Shown in pieces: positions 51,701-63,065 of a DNA stretch of 64,000 nt. Source of the stretch: Gelatoporia subvermispora B (Eukaryota > Basidiomycota > Agaricomycetes > Polyporales > Gelatoporiaceae). Under the pieces are notes generated by a model. It was not told the origin of the DNA and did not search any database. It saw nothing but the letters and a program-made list of their open reading frames with translations. A program made the translations under genes and the position numbers. The stretch lies in assembly GCA_000320605.2 (NCBI GenBank), contig KB445805.1, positions 905,430 through 969,429 of the forward strand, given 5' to 3'. Each line of letters begins with the position of its first letter. Within the stretch, counting starts at the first letter, position 1.

Positions 51701-53867
51701 TTCGGAAAGACTATGCCAGATGTCGGTCCATGTTATATCCGCGGTCTCCCCATTTTCCCATCGCAATGTCACTCTTTGATTGCAAGTGTTATAAGCATCC
51801 TTCATTGCCGAGTCCTCTCCGCGGCGCTCGCGTTTCAGTATGACAAGAGAACTTGACCTAACTCCTTTCTATCCCAGATGTAGCGAGAGGCAGATTGTCC
51901 AGGGTCGCGGCGCGCACGACGATGACCTTGCAATAGTCTCAGCGGCAAGCCAGCCGACGTGCCCACTGGCAAGGCTACTCGTGATCACCCTGCACGTTCA
52001 GAAGATTGCTTCACCGAAGCTTCCCCGTAAAGTGATATGACCGCATTTGGTGTCTGCTGCTCGTTTCTCAAACCTACTTATGAAACTGACAAACAGTCGA
52101 TCAATGGCGTGCCCACAGGAGCTTCTGTGGCAGATTTACCTCTCCACACCAGCCAGTGAACATGCGAAAGATTTGTCATACGACGGAGATTTGGTGCAAG
52201 ACGTGGAAGCTCACTCGGATCCGGGTCTTCCAGCCGACACACACGATGTGTATGTGAGCGGGCAGGCAGGCAGCCGCTGTCCGGCTTGACGAGACGGCGA
52301 GGAACACCATCTAGCCAAGGCAAGGTGCCCTAGGGACGCTCTGTCGTCTCTCTGTGGTGGCTGCACCACCTGATTGCAGCCAGTGGGATCTATGATTTGT
52401 CAGATATCCAGGTGAGGCTCGGCCGCAATGTCCTGTCTGGGGCTAATAATACCTACCATATATTGCTGCAACCTCGTCTACGTGACAGGGGCCTGGAAGC
52501 TACAGATTGCTGTGAAGTTCTGCGTCAGAATGGTGTGCCGGGTGGATTAACGCGAAGTAGCCGGGTCGCCTTGGATCCAGACAGCTCCTCAAGGGAGATG
52601 GACTGGTGCGCAGTGAATCAGTCTCCAAGCACGCAACTGACGATGAACAGTTGACCCAGGTGTAGAACATCAGAGCAGGTCTCACGAGAATGTCGAGAAC
52701 AGCGCCAAGGGCGTGTTTGTGGTCCGCCGATGATGCGAGAGCCCCTGGGATGTCAAGATATACTCAGGCCTGGGCGCACGATGAGCAGGTGACCTCGCTG
52801 ACCTCTGGCATGGAGTGAGTACGATTGACTATACTTTGCAACTGCTTCTGCTCAATTACGGTCACGCCCCAGCTACGGACGGAGCTCTTTCACAGAAGCC
52901 CGCTCAATCCTCAATCTAGCAGTGTTGTAACATGGCCAGGGCGCACCCCGCGTTCAAGTGTCTCCTTCGAGCTGCGCAGAGTCAAGAGTACGAGAGAAAG
53001 TGGCCCGTTGTAGCATCCACTGTGGGGCAACCACGGGGCGATGGGACGTAATCGACGACTCCTTATTGCCCCCGAACGACTCGCTACCGAGGGCGACTGA
53101 ATCGTGAGATCTGTCGGCAGTATCTGCTTCGCAGCATCTGATGTCCAGCCCGTCTAGTTTATCGTTCCAATAATCTTCAGCAGACGAGATCGACCGCTAA
53201 GTGCGTTCTCAAGGTCTTCATTAGATGAGAGAGTGTCAGCACCCGTATGCCAGTAGGTCCACAGGAAGGATCCGACGTACCGGTAAGAGCGAAAAATGCT
53301 ATCGGATCCAGAAAGAGGGCTGATTTAGCTCGATGCGCCAGCAGGGAACGAAGACGCGGACGTTGAGGAGTGTTTCGCCTTGTCAGGTATGATCTTCCCG
53401 GCCGAGAGAGGTAATACTTGTCTTGGTACACAAGGTTGGCTGTTTCTCGACACGGTCGAGAGAGACGCTTCCATGCCGCGGTCACAATATGTCCTCCCAG
53501 CGCTGTACCTATCCTTATGATAGCGCCACAAAGATGGCTTGCGTGTTCTGCGAACGAATATAGGTCGTTTCGTGAATCGGCTGGAGGAGCTGTGGGCGCA
53601 AAATTTAATGAACCGAAGCGCGCCCCGAGATTATTGCGCGAGCGTAATAAGTACGAATGAGTTCTGCGCGCTTAGAAGTAACAATGTCGTGAACTTGGAA
53701 ATGAACGCAAAGATGGATAGAGGGGAGGAAGGGGACCGCTGCGGTTGTGATCGGGCAGGGAGATCTCGGCAACGGAGCCGGGCCTCCGAAAAAGGCTCTC
53801 AGTGAAATCTTGCTGCGGGCGTCTAAACACTGCTGCTCTCGTCGTTGTCGGTCGTTGCGTCCTCCGC
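48724..53867. other. About 5 kb with no supportable gene
   Basis: Many short frames on both strands, all below about 160 residues, none with a recognised domain or consistent splice joints. The largest is near 49405-49875 plus. A possible 50-residue basic peptide with a hydrophobic end starts near 50012. GC content stays similar to the neighbouring genes, so I see no sign of repeat-induced mutation. It may contain decayed or non-coding sequence. Confidence 0.4.
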
Positions 53868-54926
53868 ATGGCTGACATATTTCGCTCATTATTCTTCTGT
53901 TGTATCCGCACACGAAACGAACTCACAGTATGTTATACGCTACTCTGTTGAGTATCCACCAAAATATTCATATAAACTCGCGCAGGAACAGCCGAATGAA
54001 CGCACGCACCTGCTGCCTCCACCAGAGGACATTCCTCCGTCAGTCACGTTTCTAGCCTCAAAATACACCATGCTCATCGATATCCTACAGTGCTCGGTCC
54101 TACATAGCCGACCCGCAGAAAATGAAGGAGCGTATGGGGACGATCGTCCGTGCAAAAGAAGGGTACGTGGCCGTATCGCCTCGCGTCTCTAACATATCTA
54201 GCTCGTCTTATCGCCACCCTTCCGTTGTTCTGTCCCTGCAGAAGAATGGTTAATGTCAACGCGCCGTTACCCTTCAACATCCACAATAAGTCTCAGCACC
54301 GCCTCGACGGCCGTTCGGACCGCAGTTTATCCACGCGCCGCGATCCGTCCTACCCCGGCGCGTCCACATCCCGCGCGCAACCTGGTTCCCCCACCGTCCC
54401 GGTCTTCCAGCACGCTAGCTCCGCGCGCATGCCGTCCTATTCTCGCTCGCGCGATCCATCTCCGTCCATCCAAACCAGCCACTCGACGTCCTCTCTGCAC
54501 CCGGGCGACGCGTCTTACCTGCCACCAGAGGTTGACCCAGAGGGAGGGCCTCGAGGCCCGTTATTCAACGTCCGCATCGTGCGCGGTGCTGGGGGATTTG
54601 GTATTGGCAACGGCAAGCTTCGCCAAGGCCGCAACAGCTACCGCGGCAGGCTAGGTCGCTTCAGTGAAGACCGCGGGCGCAGTCTATCTCAGGCTTCCGA
54701 CGCATCTGGCACAGCAACAAAAGATGGTCGTCGAATATCGTACACGCTGGACGATGATGTTCCTGAACCCGATCGTGAGCCTGCGCCTGAACAAGACGCA
54801 CTGCAAGATGGCAACGAGCCGTCGCCTCGCGAAGACGACGTCCGACGAGAGCCCGAGGCAACAGCGCACGTGTTAGACTTTAAGATACAGGACGTAGGCA
54901 AAATCACTGAAAGCTGGGGCGACTAA
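53868..54926 (+). CDS. LAMTOR1/Meh1-like lysosome or vacuole membrane adaptor
   Basis: Four exons can be joined. The first encodes MADIFRSLFFCCIRTRNELT. The next gives EQPNERTHLLPPPEDIPPSV. The third gives ARSYIADPQKMKERMGTIV followed by RAKEG, and the last begins RMVNVNAPLPFNIHNKS. NERTHLLP and DPQK..ERMGTIVRAKEGRMV are the pattern of the LAMTOR1 family, the scaffold that holds the Ragulator/EGO complex on the lysosome or vacuole in TORC1 signalling. The rest (about 200 residues) is Ser/Pro/Arg-rich with a glycine-rich patch (GGFGIGNGKL) and a C-terminal DFKIQDVGKITESWGD. Residue 2 is Ala, not the Gly needed for N-myristoylation, though the Cys pair could be palmitoylated. The second intron is only about 43 bases. 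Confidence 0.62.
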
Positions 54927-56890
54927 CTCGCTCGCTGTCGCGTTCATATCTCCTGACGTTACTTATCTTCTTTCTGTGATCTCCAGCTCAGAGCATCTAT
55001 ACCACATATCACTCACTATCCACTACGCGAATGCACTGTCGCGCGCAAACATACTTATTCCATGGCTCATTCTTCCCCATTTCCATTCGGTCGGATAGTT
55101 TGCTGACAACGCTCTGTATACGATACGGCACGTCGATAGTTTTCACCGTTGCACCCACGTTCAGATTCCCATGTAGCGTAGCGTCATCACTCAGCCCAAT
55201 ACCCACACTCACCCCGCAGGGGCCCGCCATCCCGTGAAAACCACGTTCGCCCACCCGCTCGTGCAGCAGAGACGTCCCATGTTTGGGGAACGACGCGGTA
55301 TGTTATTTAAGGAACCCTGCCAAGCTTATACCACTTCTGAGAAGCACCCGCGGCGGCCGTCGGGAGATGGACACCTCTCGCACCCACAGCTCTGCGTCGG
55401 CCGCCTTCACGTCAGGGTAGGCTCGCTATTACTCCCACTAAAGTCTGTAGTCTCCGCAGCGACGAGTTGCTCCTGCCATATCCGCGAATCTGCTGGTGCT
55501 CGTCCTATGCTGCGTCCGCCGTGGTCAGCGGCGTGTCGATCATGCTCGGGGTGGGATCAAACCGCAGCAGCATCACGCGGCCCGCTGCGTCGTCCCCGCA
55601 GCAGGGCAGCCTTCTCCCGTGGCGACATTCTCCTCCGCCGCCGCTCACCCGCGGTGCGACCTCGAGAGCACCTGCAGCAATTGCAATTGCATTCGAAATC
55701 TGGTCATCGGGTTATGACGATTTGGAAGTGTTTTCGTGGAGCGGAGGCGAGGCAGGGAACGAGCCATCGCTCCTTAGATATGCCCTAGATGCCCGCCTTT
55801 GTGAACGCGTGGTCGACTTTGCATGCATGTTGGAACGCGGGATAGATAACGCCGTGTCGCGACTGGTGCAAGCTGTATTCTCCCTGTGTGATGTTTGCCT
55901 AACATAATAAATCACTCGTAGATGTCGCTCGAGCTCTGGTGCGACAGCGATTGCAAAAACCGACATACCGCAATGCAAATCGGACGGGTCGTGAAAGTGT
56001 GTGTCTGCTTTATTACGCAAGTTACATATCCTGCTCCTTTGCTGACACGTCCGACAGATATGTCTATCATAATCAAATTCGAATTCGATTATACTACCAA
56101 TACTATTGCTGGGACGTCACGGGCATCCTCGTCTTCCCAGTATCGTTGTCATCTGCACGAACAATCTGCCAGTGAGCGCGATATAAATGCATGGTTCTAC
56201 GACGAGGTACATGCAGCAGGCTCCTCGATTTGGTGATTTTCTGGAATGTGGGCTGGTTCGCAAAAATTAAGGCGCAGTGTGATCCCATACAAGTTCTAAT
56301 GAACACTCAGATCTTGCTAAATGCAGCCTACGATCACGAATTTGTATCATTCCTCCAACATCTCGAATCGACACAGCTCAAGAGGCAAATGTGTTCCCAG
56401 TGGATTGCGCGGTGGTCGAACATGAGCAATACACCCTGTTTGTTCACACGGGATTCGAAATCAATTTGCGTGTGCCTAAATGCATTATCTTCGATATGGG
56501 AAATAATGATCGGAGGAAATGACGTGCTGCAACCTAGCAGAGGTCGCCATTACACACAGAAATATGGGGGGTTTGAACAACAGTGTCGAGAGCTGTCGGG
56601 AGCGTAGGCGTTCTGTGAACCGGCGGTTCATCGAGGCCCTGATTCGAGGCAGTCCAGGCCCCAGACTCGGATTGGACTTTTTGCAGCGCCATTGCGCAAT
56701 GCGCAGGCGTTTCCCATGACTAAAGTCGGTTAGGCTCGACCAGCTCCCCTAGCTTTGCACGCAAATTAGCCCCACTTTCGAGGCGGTGTTTGTCGCAGAG
56801 ACGGCGTTGAATATATTCTACTATGTAGAGTGCTACTTTGCCTCAGGAGACCTACCGTGCTACTACTTGTTGTAGTGATCTCTGAGCGGG
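54927..56890. other. Region with unassigned open frames
   Basis: Open frames near 55009-55254 minus (LSDDATLHGNLNVGATVK), 55467-55907 plus and 56191-56607 plus (138 residues) show no known domain. The minus-strand one could be the last exon of an unrecognised gene converging on the LAMTOR1-like gene. Confidence 0.3.
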
Positions 56891-56907
56891 CGCGCGCCAG
56901 ATAGGAC

Positions 56908-57560
56908 ACACGGATGCGGGAAAACGCAACACCACTGACGTCGTGCACGTTACACTGTCGATTCGCCCCGCGGGCCTGGCACCAGAGACACCATCGCGCA
57001 AGCGACAGCGGGGAAACACGACACACCTGCAGGCATGGTGAGCTAGCCAATTGTCGTGCGCAATCGGCGGGGAACCTGGCCATTGGCGGGACCAGGGCTC
57101 ACCGGCACCGGCAGCGCTGATCAGGACGCCAAAAGAGGGCCGACAGGAAGGCGCCCCGCTGCTCAGGGCCGTTCGCGAGCCTCCGTTGCAAATGGGGCAT
57201 TCTGCTGAGAACACCTCTGTGAGCAGCCCGCGCCAGCACACGACCGAGGACCGTGCACACAGATACGGGCAAACGCACCACCAATGACGATGTGCACGTT
57301 GCACGATTGCACCGCGAACTCGTCTCGCGCACGCGCCACGATAGTCAGTTCCCATTATTGCGAATAGCGCGGCAGGGTGTACCTGGCACCTGCAGGCAGA
57401 CGTCCCCACCTGACGAATAGCCAGTGACCGCGCGCAACCTGGCGGGGAACACGGCGGGCAGGACATGTTATTGCTGATCAGGAGGTCCAAAGGCCAAAGC
57501 GGGGCGACAGGAGGGCGCCCCGCACAGGTTCACAGCCCTGTGCGCAGGCTGCGCTCTCAT
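56908..57560. repeat. Diverged tandem duplication, about 350-base unit
   Basis: Two units (about 56908-57245 and 57250-57560) share the same landmarks in the same order: GTGCACGTT (56943, 57292), a CACCTGCAGGCA, GGCGGGGAAC, GCTGATCAGG (57116, 57474) and GGCGCCCCGC. Spacing is 349-358 bases. Many substitutions and small indels separate the units. No protein frame is conserved through both. Confidence 0.75.
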
Positions 57561-58489
57561 GCGCGCGTCAAGTTCCCCGCGCCAAGTTCCAAGGACTGAA
57601 TTGAAGAAACCCGGGACACCTCGGGGCCGACGAAGTCGAATGCAGCTGCCCGTACTGGGGAACCACGCCCGGCGCGCCGGCGCACGCCTGGCGTATATGG
57701 CGCGCGTTGTGGTGCGGCGTCGTGGCGCAGCGCAGATTGTGCGGGCGGGTCGCGCGAGCGTCGGGTGCGTGGCTACACTGGTTACTAATAATAACTTGCA
57801 TTAGCCACCGCAAGTACCAGGGCAGGGTGCGAGCGTGACGCCGGGCGGGTGGGCGCATTTGTCGGGATGTTGCCTAAAGCGTGCTGATGGCGGGGTCGGG
57901 CCGCCGGGGAACTTCTGGAAGGGCAGGGCGATCGCGATGCGCGCGATGCGATGCGGTGCGCGATCGAGGTGTGGAGACGCGATGACGCCGCGGCGGTCAG
58001 ATCTGATCAGGGCAGTTCGGGTCCGTCCACCCTGCTTCGCGAGTGCGGTGCACGAGTCGCCAGCCCGCTCTGGGCAGGAACGCTCCCTGGGCGGGCGTAT
58101 GTGGCTCTGGGGCGGAGGACGGCCGTGGAGCTTGATGCTGCAAACACCGATGGGGACACTCCGTCCCAGGACGCTTGGACCGACTTTGGGGTCATCTCCT
58201 TCGCCTCGATACTTGGATCGAGAGAGGCACAAAGAAAGGAGGGGAGGAGCGGTGATGCGAGGTGATGACACAAAAATATCCTGAGGAGCTCTATGATGCA
58301 CATATTGAAGTCCCGGGACGCTTGGACCGAGTGCGATACCACCTCCTTCGCCCCCGAGTCGACCCTGGCAGTATCAGGCAAGGAGAGAGCTCAGATACGA
58401 TAGGGCGGAGACGACACATATATTCTGCAATACGACACGATAGCACAACGTATGGGACGTATATACGCGGGTCTAGAACAATTATACGT
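57561..58489. other. Non-coding stretch with a short direct repeat
   Basis: A segment GTCCCAGGACGCTTGGACCG near 58163 recurs as GTCCCGGGACGCTTGGACCG near 58309, about 147 bases on, each followed by a CTCCTTCGCC. No gene was recognised. Confidence 0.5.
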
Positions 58490-58988
58490 ATACTCTACGG
58501 TACCTTGTCCGAGGCCAGCTCAGCGGTGAGTACATCTGCAGCTGTCTAGGGTGCAATCTGTCACAAGATTAGGCGCATTAGTAGGTGTGTAGTGTGATGT
58601 GAGCGGGCAGGCAGGGTTCGCGAGGAGAGCGTTGGAAAGCAGGGAGCACTACGAGACCCAGAGAGCCCCTCGCGCGCGGTGTGCGTCGTTAGGGCGGCGT
58701 TTAGAGATTGTACTTGGCGATGTGGCGCATGATGGTGATATACTCTACGGTACCTTGTCCGAGGCCAGCTCAGCGGTGAGTACATCTGCAGCTGTCTAGG
58801 GTGCAATCTGTCACAAAATTAGGCGCATTACTAGGTGTGTAGTGTGAGGTGAGCGGGCAGGCAGGGTCCGCGAGGAGAGCGTTGGAAAGCAGGAGAGCAT
58901 CACGGGATCCAGAGACCCCCTCGCGCGCGGTGTGCATCGTAGGGCGGCGTTTAGAGATTGTACTTGGCGATGTGGCGCATGATGGTGA
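58490..58988. repeat. Recent tandem duplication, 250-base unit
   Basis: Unit 1 (58490-58739) and unit 2 (58740-58988) are almost identical, both starting ATACTCTACGG and ending GCATGATGGTGA. Each unit contains the last codons of the DUF6593-like gene (read minus: MRHIAKYNL then stop) plus its 3' flank. The gene therefore ends in unit 2, and an orphan copy of its tail lies 250 bases downstream. Confidence 0.92.
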
Positions 58989-59697
58989 GCGAAGCTAGCA
59001 GTTCTGCCGATCCGGGGTGAGCGGGACGAGCGCACGCACGCACGAACGCGCACACGACGAACCTGGGGCGAGGTGCGCATAGTCCTCCTCGATGGTCAGC
59101 GCGCAGCCGGACGAGCCGGTGTACTTTGGCTCGCCCGCGGCCTTGAGCGTGTACGACGCGATGTGGTAGTTGCTCGCGTTCCGGCACTGCGCGCGGCCTG
59201 TCAGACGCCGGGAGGGTGTGTAGCCATAAGCCGGGGTGCACTCACCACCCACTCGTCGTCCTGGCCCGCTTGGTGCGCCCAGCGGTACTCCTGCCCGTCG
59301 GAGGCGACGAACTTCCGGTTCTTCGAGCTGCGCAGGCCGGAAGCGACGGCTCAGCACCCGCCTTCACGCGTTAGAAAAAGAAAAGCCGGCGGACGCACCT
59401 TCCGAGCGGGGAGAGCTTGGTGAGGTACTGGCCCATGGGGACATGCTCGCCGTCGCGGATCTTGACGCTCCCGAGCGCGTCCGCGGGGCCAAAGTCGAGG
59501 CACGCCGCGGGGACGGGCAGCCCGGAGCGCGGGTCCGCGCGCTCGGCGAGGTCGTACACCATGTATGCGGCGCGGGCGGGGGTGCGGAGCGTGCACCGGA
59601 GGACGAGCCGGGCGCGGTTGTAGAGGTCGGTGTACTCGGACCCGGTGAGCGAGCCGGACTTGTCTTCGAGGAAGAGGGGCATCCCGAATTTGGTCAT
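58951..59697 (-). CDS. Small DUF6593-like protein, complete copy
   Basis: Four exons. Exon 1 runs from MTKFGMPLFLEDKSG to LTKLSPLG. Exon 2 (after an acceptor at about 59329) gives SSKNRKFVASDGQEYRW and ends DDEWV. Exon 3 gives CRNASNYHIASYTLKAAGE and ends IEEDYAHLAP. Exon 4 is ELLASLTIMRHIAKYNL with the stop at 58951-58953. About 190 residues, no signal peptide or membrane segment. The pattern DGQEYRW..W..N..IASY..G.L.I..DY..L resembles DUF6593, a beta-rich family of unknown function common in Agaricomycetes; I judge this by eye only. Codon use is extremely GC-biased at third positions, suggesting high expression. A near-identical partner starts at 63718, facing away. Confidence 0.72.
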
Positions 59698-60344
59698 CGT
59701 GCGCCGGCGCGGGTACGGGTTGTGGTGTGGGTGTGGTGTGGGTGCAGAGGGCGGGGAGAAAGATGCGGTGCAGATTATTACAGAACGAGTGTACGAGGAG
59801 GGAGAGGTATTAAGGAGCGACGAGTGAAACGAGGGCGAGTGTATGGTACTAGGACAAAGCAAGGAGAAAAGGGAGGTGGCGTGCGCGGGCGGTGGTGGGG
59901 AGGCTGCATCGTCGCGGGCGGGTAGATATAGTGCGAGTGGGGGAGAGATGCCGACAGCGGGGAGGAGCTCGCCGCCTCGCGTCGGCACTAGACCCGTTTC
60001 GGACGCGCTCTGCAACGCGCCCAGACGGCGAGCACAACCATACACGGTCCCCTCCCAGGAACACGCCAGCATGTCACTACTAATTCATCTCCTTACCACA
60101 TCTGCTCCCGCTGTGCACCGCCCCGCCCAGCCCGCACGCTCCGACGCGCGCACCGGCGACTAGACGCGTGCCGTTCCGTTCACCGTCGAGTTCATTCGCG
60201 CTTTATGCAAGGCCATACCGCCCCCGCCGCATCGCACAGGCTCCAGAGATTGCGCGCACTGGAGTGTGTGCCGCACGGCGCGGTTCATGGCCGCTCATTT
60301 CGCAGGCGGCGACGCGTCGCAGCGGGCACGAGGGTGTGAAACGG
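59416..60344. repeat. Left arm of a large inverted duplication
   Basis: The sequence is the reverse complement of 63066-64000 with few changes, covering exon 1 of the DUF6593-like gene and about 640 bp upstream. Homology ends near GTGTGAAACGGC (about 60330-60344). Because the window ends inside the right arm, the true left end may lie further left than 59416. Confidence 0.9.
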
Positions 60345-60718
60345 CGCAGGGTGCGTAGAGCAAACGGAGCTCAAGATGAAGAGATACGATCATTCGGGTG
60401 GTGCAGCCAAAGATATATCTTTACACGAAGAAATTGGATTGCAATAACGGAGAGTAGTAGCGATGGCAGCGGTACGGACAATCACCAGGATGAGCGGGAG
60501 GGTGCTGAGACCCAGACGTGACGCGTGACCGTGGGAGAGTACCAACGAAGGATAGGCGCTCCAAGGCAACGCTCACTGAGCCATCCATTCGCTTGAGCGG
60601 AACTGTCGCCTGTCCACCTACGACTCTCTCTCTGCTGTGCTTTCGGTCGCAACGTTCAAGCTGTGCGCCGACTCGAGGGCGGCAAAGTAGGCACTAGACA
60701 CAAGACAGCAAGACAACG
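60345..60718. other. Spacer between inverted arm and MMtag gene
   Basis: No gene; it probably carries the promoter of the MMtag-domain gene. Confidence 0.35.
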
Positions 60719-61434
60719 ATGTACGAGCCCGTGCGAGGCGGGACGCGCGGCGGCCAGGCCGAGTTCAAGTGGTCGGACGTCTCGGCGGATAAAGACAGAG
60801 AGGTGCGTCGTGCTCATATCCATCTCTCTCGCGTGGCGTTCTTACGCCGTGTACGCGGGGTAGCACTACCTGGGGCACAGCATCAACGCGCCGACGGGGC
60901 GGTGGCAGAAGAACAAGGACGTGCACTGGTATGCGCGGGACAAGGACGAGGACCAGGCGGCGCGCGACGAGGAGATCAGGCGGATCAAGGAGGCAGAGGC
61001 GGAGGCCCTCGCCGCTGCACTGTGCGTACGCTCTCCTTTTCTTCCCCCGTTCGCCCCGTGCGAGCGGGGGGACCGTGGACCGTGCATGTGGCTAACGCCG
61101 CTTCTTACGTTGCAGGGGCTTCGCATCGGGCTCGAAACCCGGCGTGCCCGGCGCACCCAGCGCACCAGGAACAGGCGCAAACGCAATCGGCGTCGCCCCG
61201 AAACCCACACTGGACACGGACGCGCTCGACCCGGACAAGGCGCGCGAGAAGGAGGAGCGCAAGCGGCGCAAGGCCGAGCGCAAGGAGGAGAAGCGGCTGA
61301 AGAAGGCCGCGCGCCGCGCGCGGAGGGGCGGGCGCGGCGCGGAGAGCGGGGAGGACAGCGCGGACGGGGACCGCGATAGCGGGCGGAGGGACGGGCGGTC
61401 TGTCTCCCCCGAGGAGGGACGGCGAGCGGTATGA
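60719..61434 (+). CDS. MMtag-domain protein (MMTAG2 homolog)
   Basis: Three exons. Exon 1: MYEPVRGGTRGGQAEFKWSD..DKDRE. Exon 2: HYLGHSINAPTGRWQKNKD, then VHWYARDKD and RRIKEAEAEALAAAL. Exon 3: GFASGSKPGVPGAPSAPG and a long Lys/Arg/Glu coiled tail (KAREKEERKRRKAERKEEK). The RGG..F.W.DV..DK.RE.YLG.S..AP.GRWQ pattern is the MMtag domain of multiple-myeloma-tumour-associated protein 2, a conserved nuclear protein, likely linked to RNA processing. The frame stops at 61434 (EGRRAV). From about 61425 another frame continues with an Arg/Glu/Asp-rich stretch (YDRRGRRGERDW, QRERERERERDRRR) to a stop near 61631. Homologs often end in such RS/RE tails, so there may be a frameshift. Confidence 0.85.
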
Positions 61435-63065
61435 CCGGCGCGGCAGGCGCGGGGAGCGGGATTGGAGCAGGGAGAGGAGGGAGCGGACGCCGCCCCCGTC
61501 GGCGCGCGGGGCGGATGCGGGCGGGTACGGTCAGCGGGAGAGGGAAAGGGAGAGGGAGCGGGATAGGAGGAGGTGGGAGGAGAATGCGCGGAGGGAGCAG
61601 CCCAGCGGGGGGCGTTGGGGACGGAGCTAGCTCGCGCGCAGACGGGCGCGGGCGCGGCGGACATGTGTAATATTGTACGTCTACGAGTCTTGGCTTCGAT
61701 GCGATGTGTGCGATGGCTTACGCAGCGTGTCTCTGGAGACTCCGGGTGTCGCGCTCTGGCAGCGCGTTGCAACGCTGGAGCTCGGACGGGCCTCGAGTGG
61801 TCGCTGGGTCATACAGTTACGCCGCCGTGCTCCCGTCGACTGAGCCCGGTGCGTCCTCCGAGCGCCCTGGACCGCCGATGACGACCATGGGAACGGCTGG
61901 CGTTCGTTTCGAAGACTGCAGCGCGACGCGACGCAACTGACGGTGCCGCGGCACGGTGCACGCTGCCGGACGTGTGCTCGGCGGCGGAGCCCACGGTGTC
62001 TGCGTCGCGAGGGAGACCTGCCGTGGACACGGGGCGCGCAGTCGGGATGTGGGCGGGTGACAGATCCAGGCCCGTGCAGGCGGCAACGGCGTTGTGGGTC
62101 CACGTCGAAGCACGCGCACCGACGTTCTGTGTCACGGATTGCATCACCCCTACATGCGCACATAGAATTAATCACGAGGAGTGCTTTCCGCTGTGTCTCA
62201 GCCCTGCGTGTGTTCCGCGCTGCGATATGACAGAAGCTCGAAGCTCGAGCGTGAGTGGGCCTGATTGGTGCTCAGGAGCGGCGCCGGTGAGGGCGACTGC
62301 GGAGATGCCGGCATGCAGGTATTGCGGCGAACAGAGTCATAGACAGTACATACATATGACCATATTCGTCCCCCGGGAGCCCGAGGAGGTGTCCCAGCCT
62401 GCAGGGCCTTCTCGCCCTGCTTCGTGATGGTGTACGGGTGCGGATGGGCGCGTTCCGCACGCTTCGGACTTTGTGGCGCGGCCATATGGTGGGTCCACTT
62501 GGTACGCGCCTCGTGTGGGCGGGAACAGACAGACTTACATACCGCAGACCACATGGAGGGCCTGGGCCACGAGACGTCGCAACGGCCGACGGGGCGCTGT
62601 GGGCTGCGCTTGTCTGGGGCTCGGTGCACGCGTGCGGTCGTGAGGCAGAGAGACTACGCCCAGGATGGCCAGAGGAGTTGCTAAAGCTAACGCAGCTTGT
62701 CATCGGGCGGTGCGCGCCCCGACGCTCCGAACGCGCTATACCCTGCACGACTGAGCGGGGTCGTCTGCGCCTGTCCGGGCTCCACAGCGCGCCGTGAGCA
62801 ATGATGGAGATGCCGCAGAGCGAATGCGGGCACTCGCTGCCATCGCAATGGGGCCGGTCGGCGAGGGGCGGGTGCTAGTATTGTCGCGGTATGTTCTGTC
62901 GGACATGCGTTTGTTGCTCTCCGTGAGGTGAAACGGAAGACAGAAAACGCCCGACCGCAGGGAACGGTCGCTGAGCGCGCGCCTGTGCGCGAAAATTGGG
63001 ACGTCGCGACAGCTTGTATGGCGATATTGCAGCGGCGTGGCTGCCTCGATACGCTCCGTCATCTT
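61435..63065. other. Spacer of the inverted duplication, no supported gene
   Basis: Very GC-rich with overlapping frames on all strands, which is expected by chance in such composition. The first 200 bases may be the shifted tail of the MMtag gene. No domain was recognised. Confidence 0.4.

Noticed and set aside
48724..53867. Possible transposon in the gene-free 5 kb
   Set aside because: I looked for reverse transcriptase, integrase, transposase motifs and long terminal repeats by eye and found none; a repeat-library search would be needed to exclude a decayed element.
59371..60072. Extended minus-strand frame upstream of the DUF6593-like start
   Set aside because: The added 125 residues are translated promoter sequence; both copies of the gene have the same Met at the start of the conserved part, preceded by a pyrimidine-rich leader.
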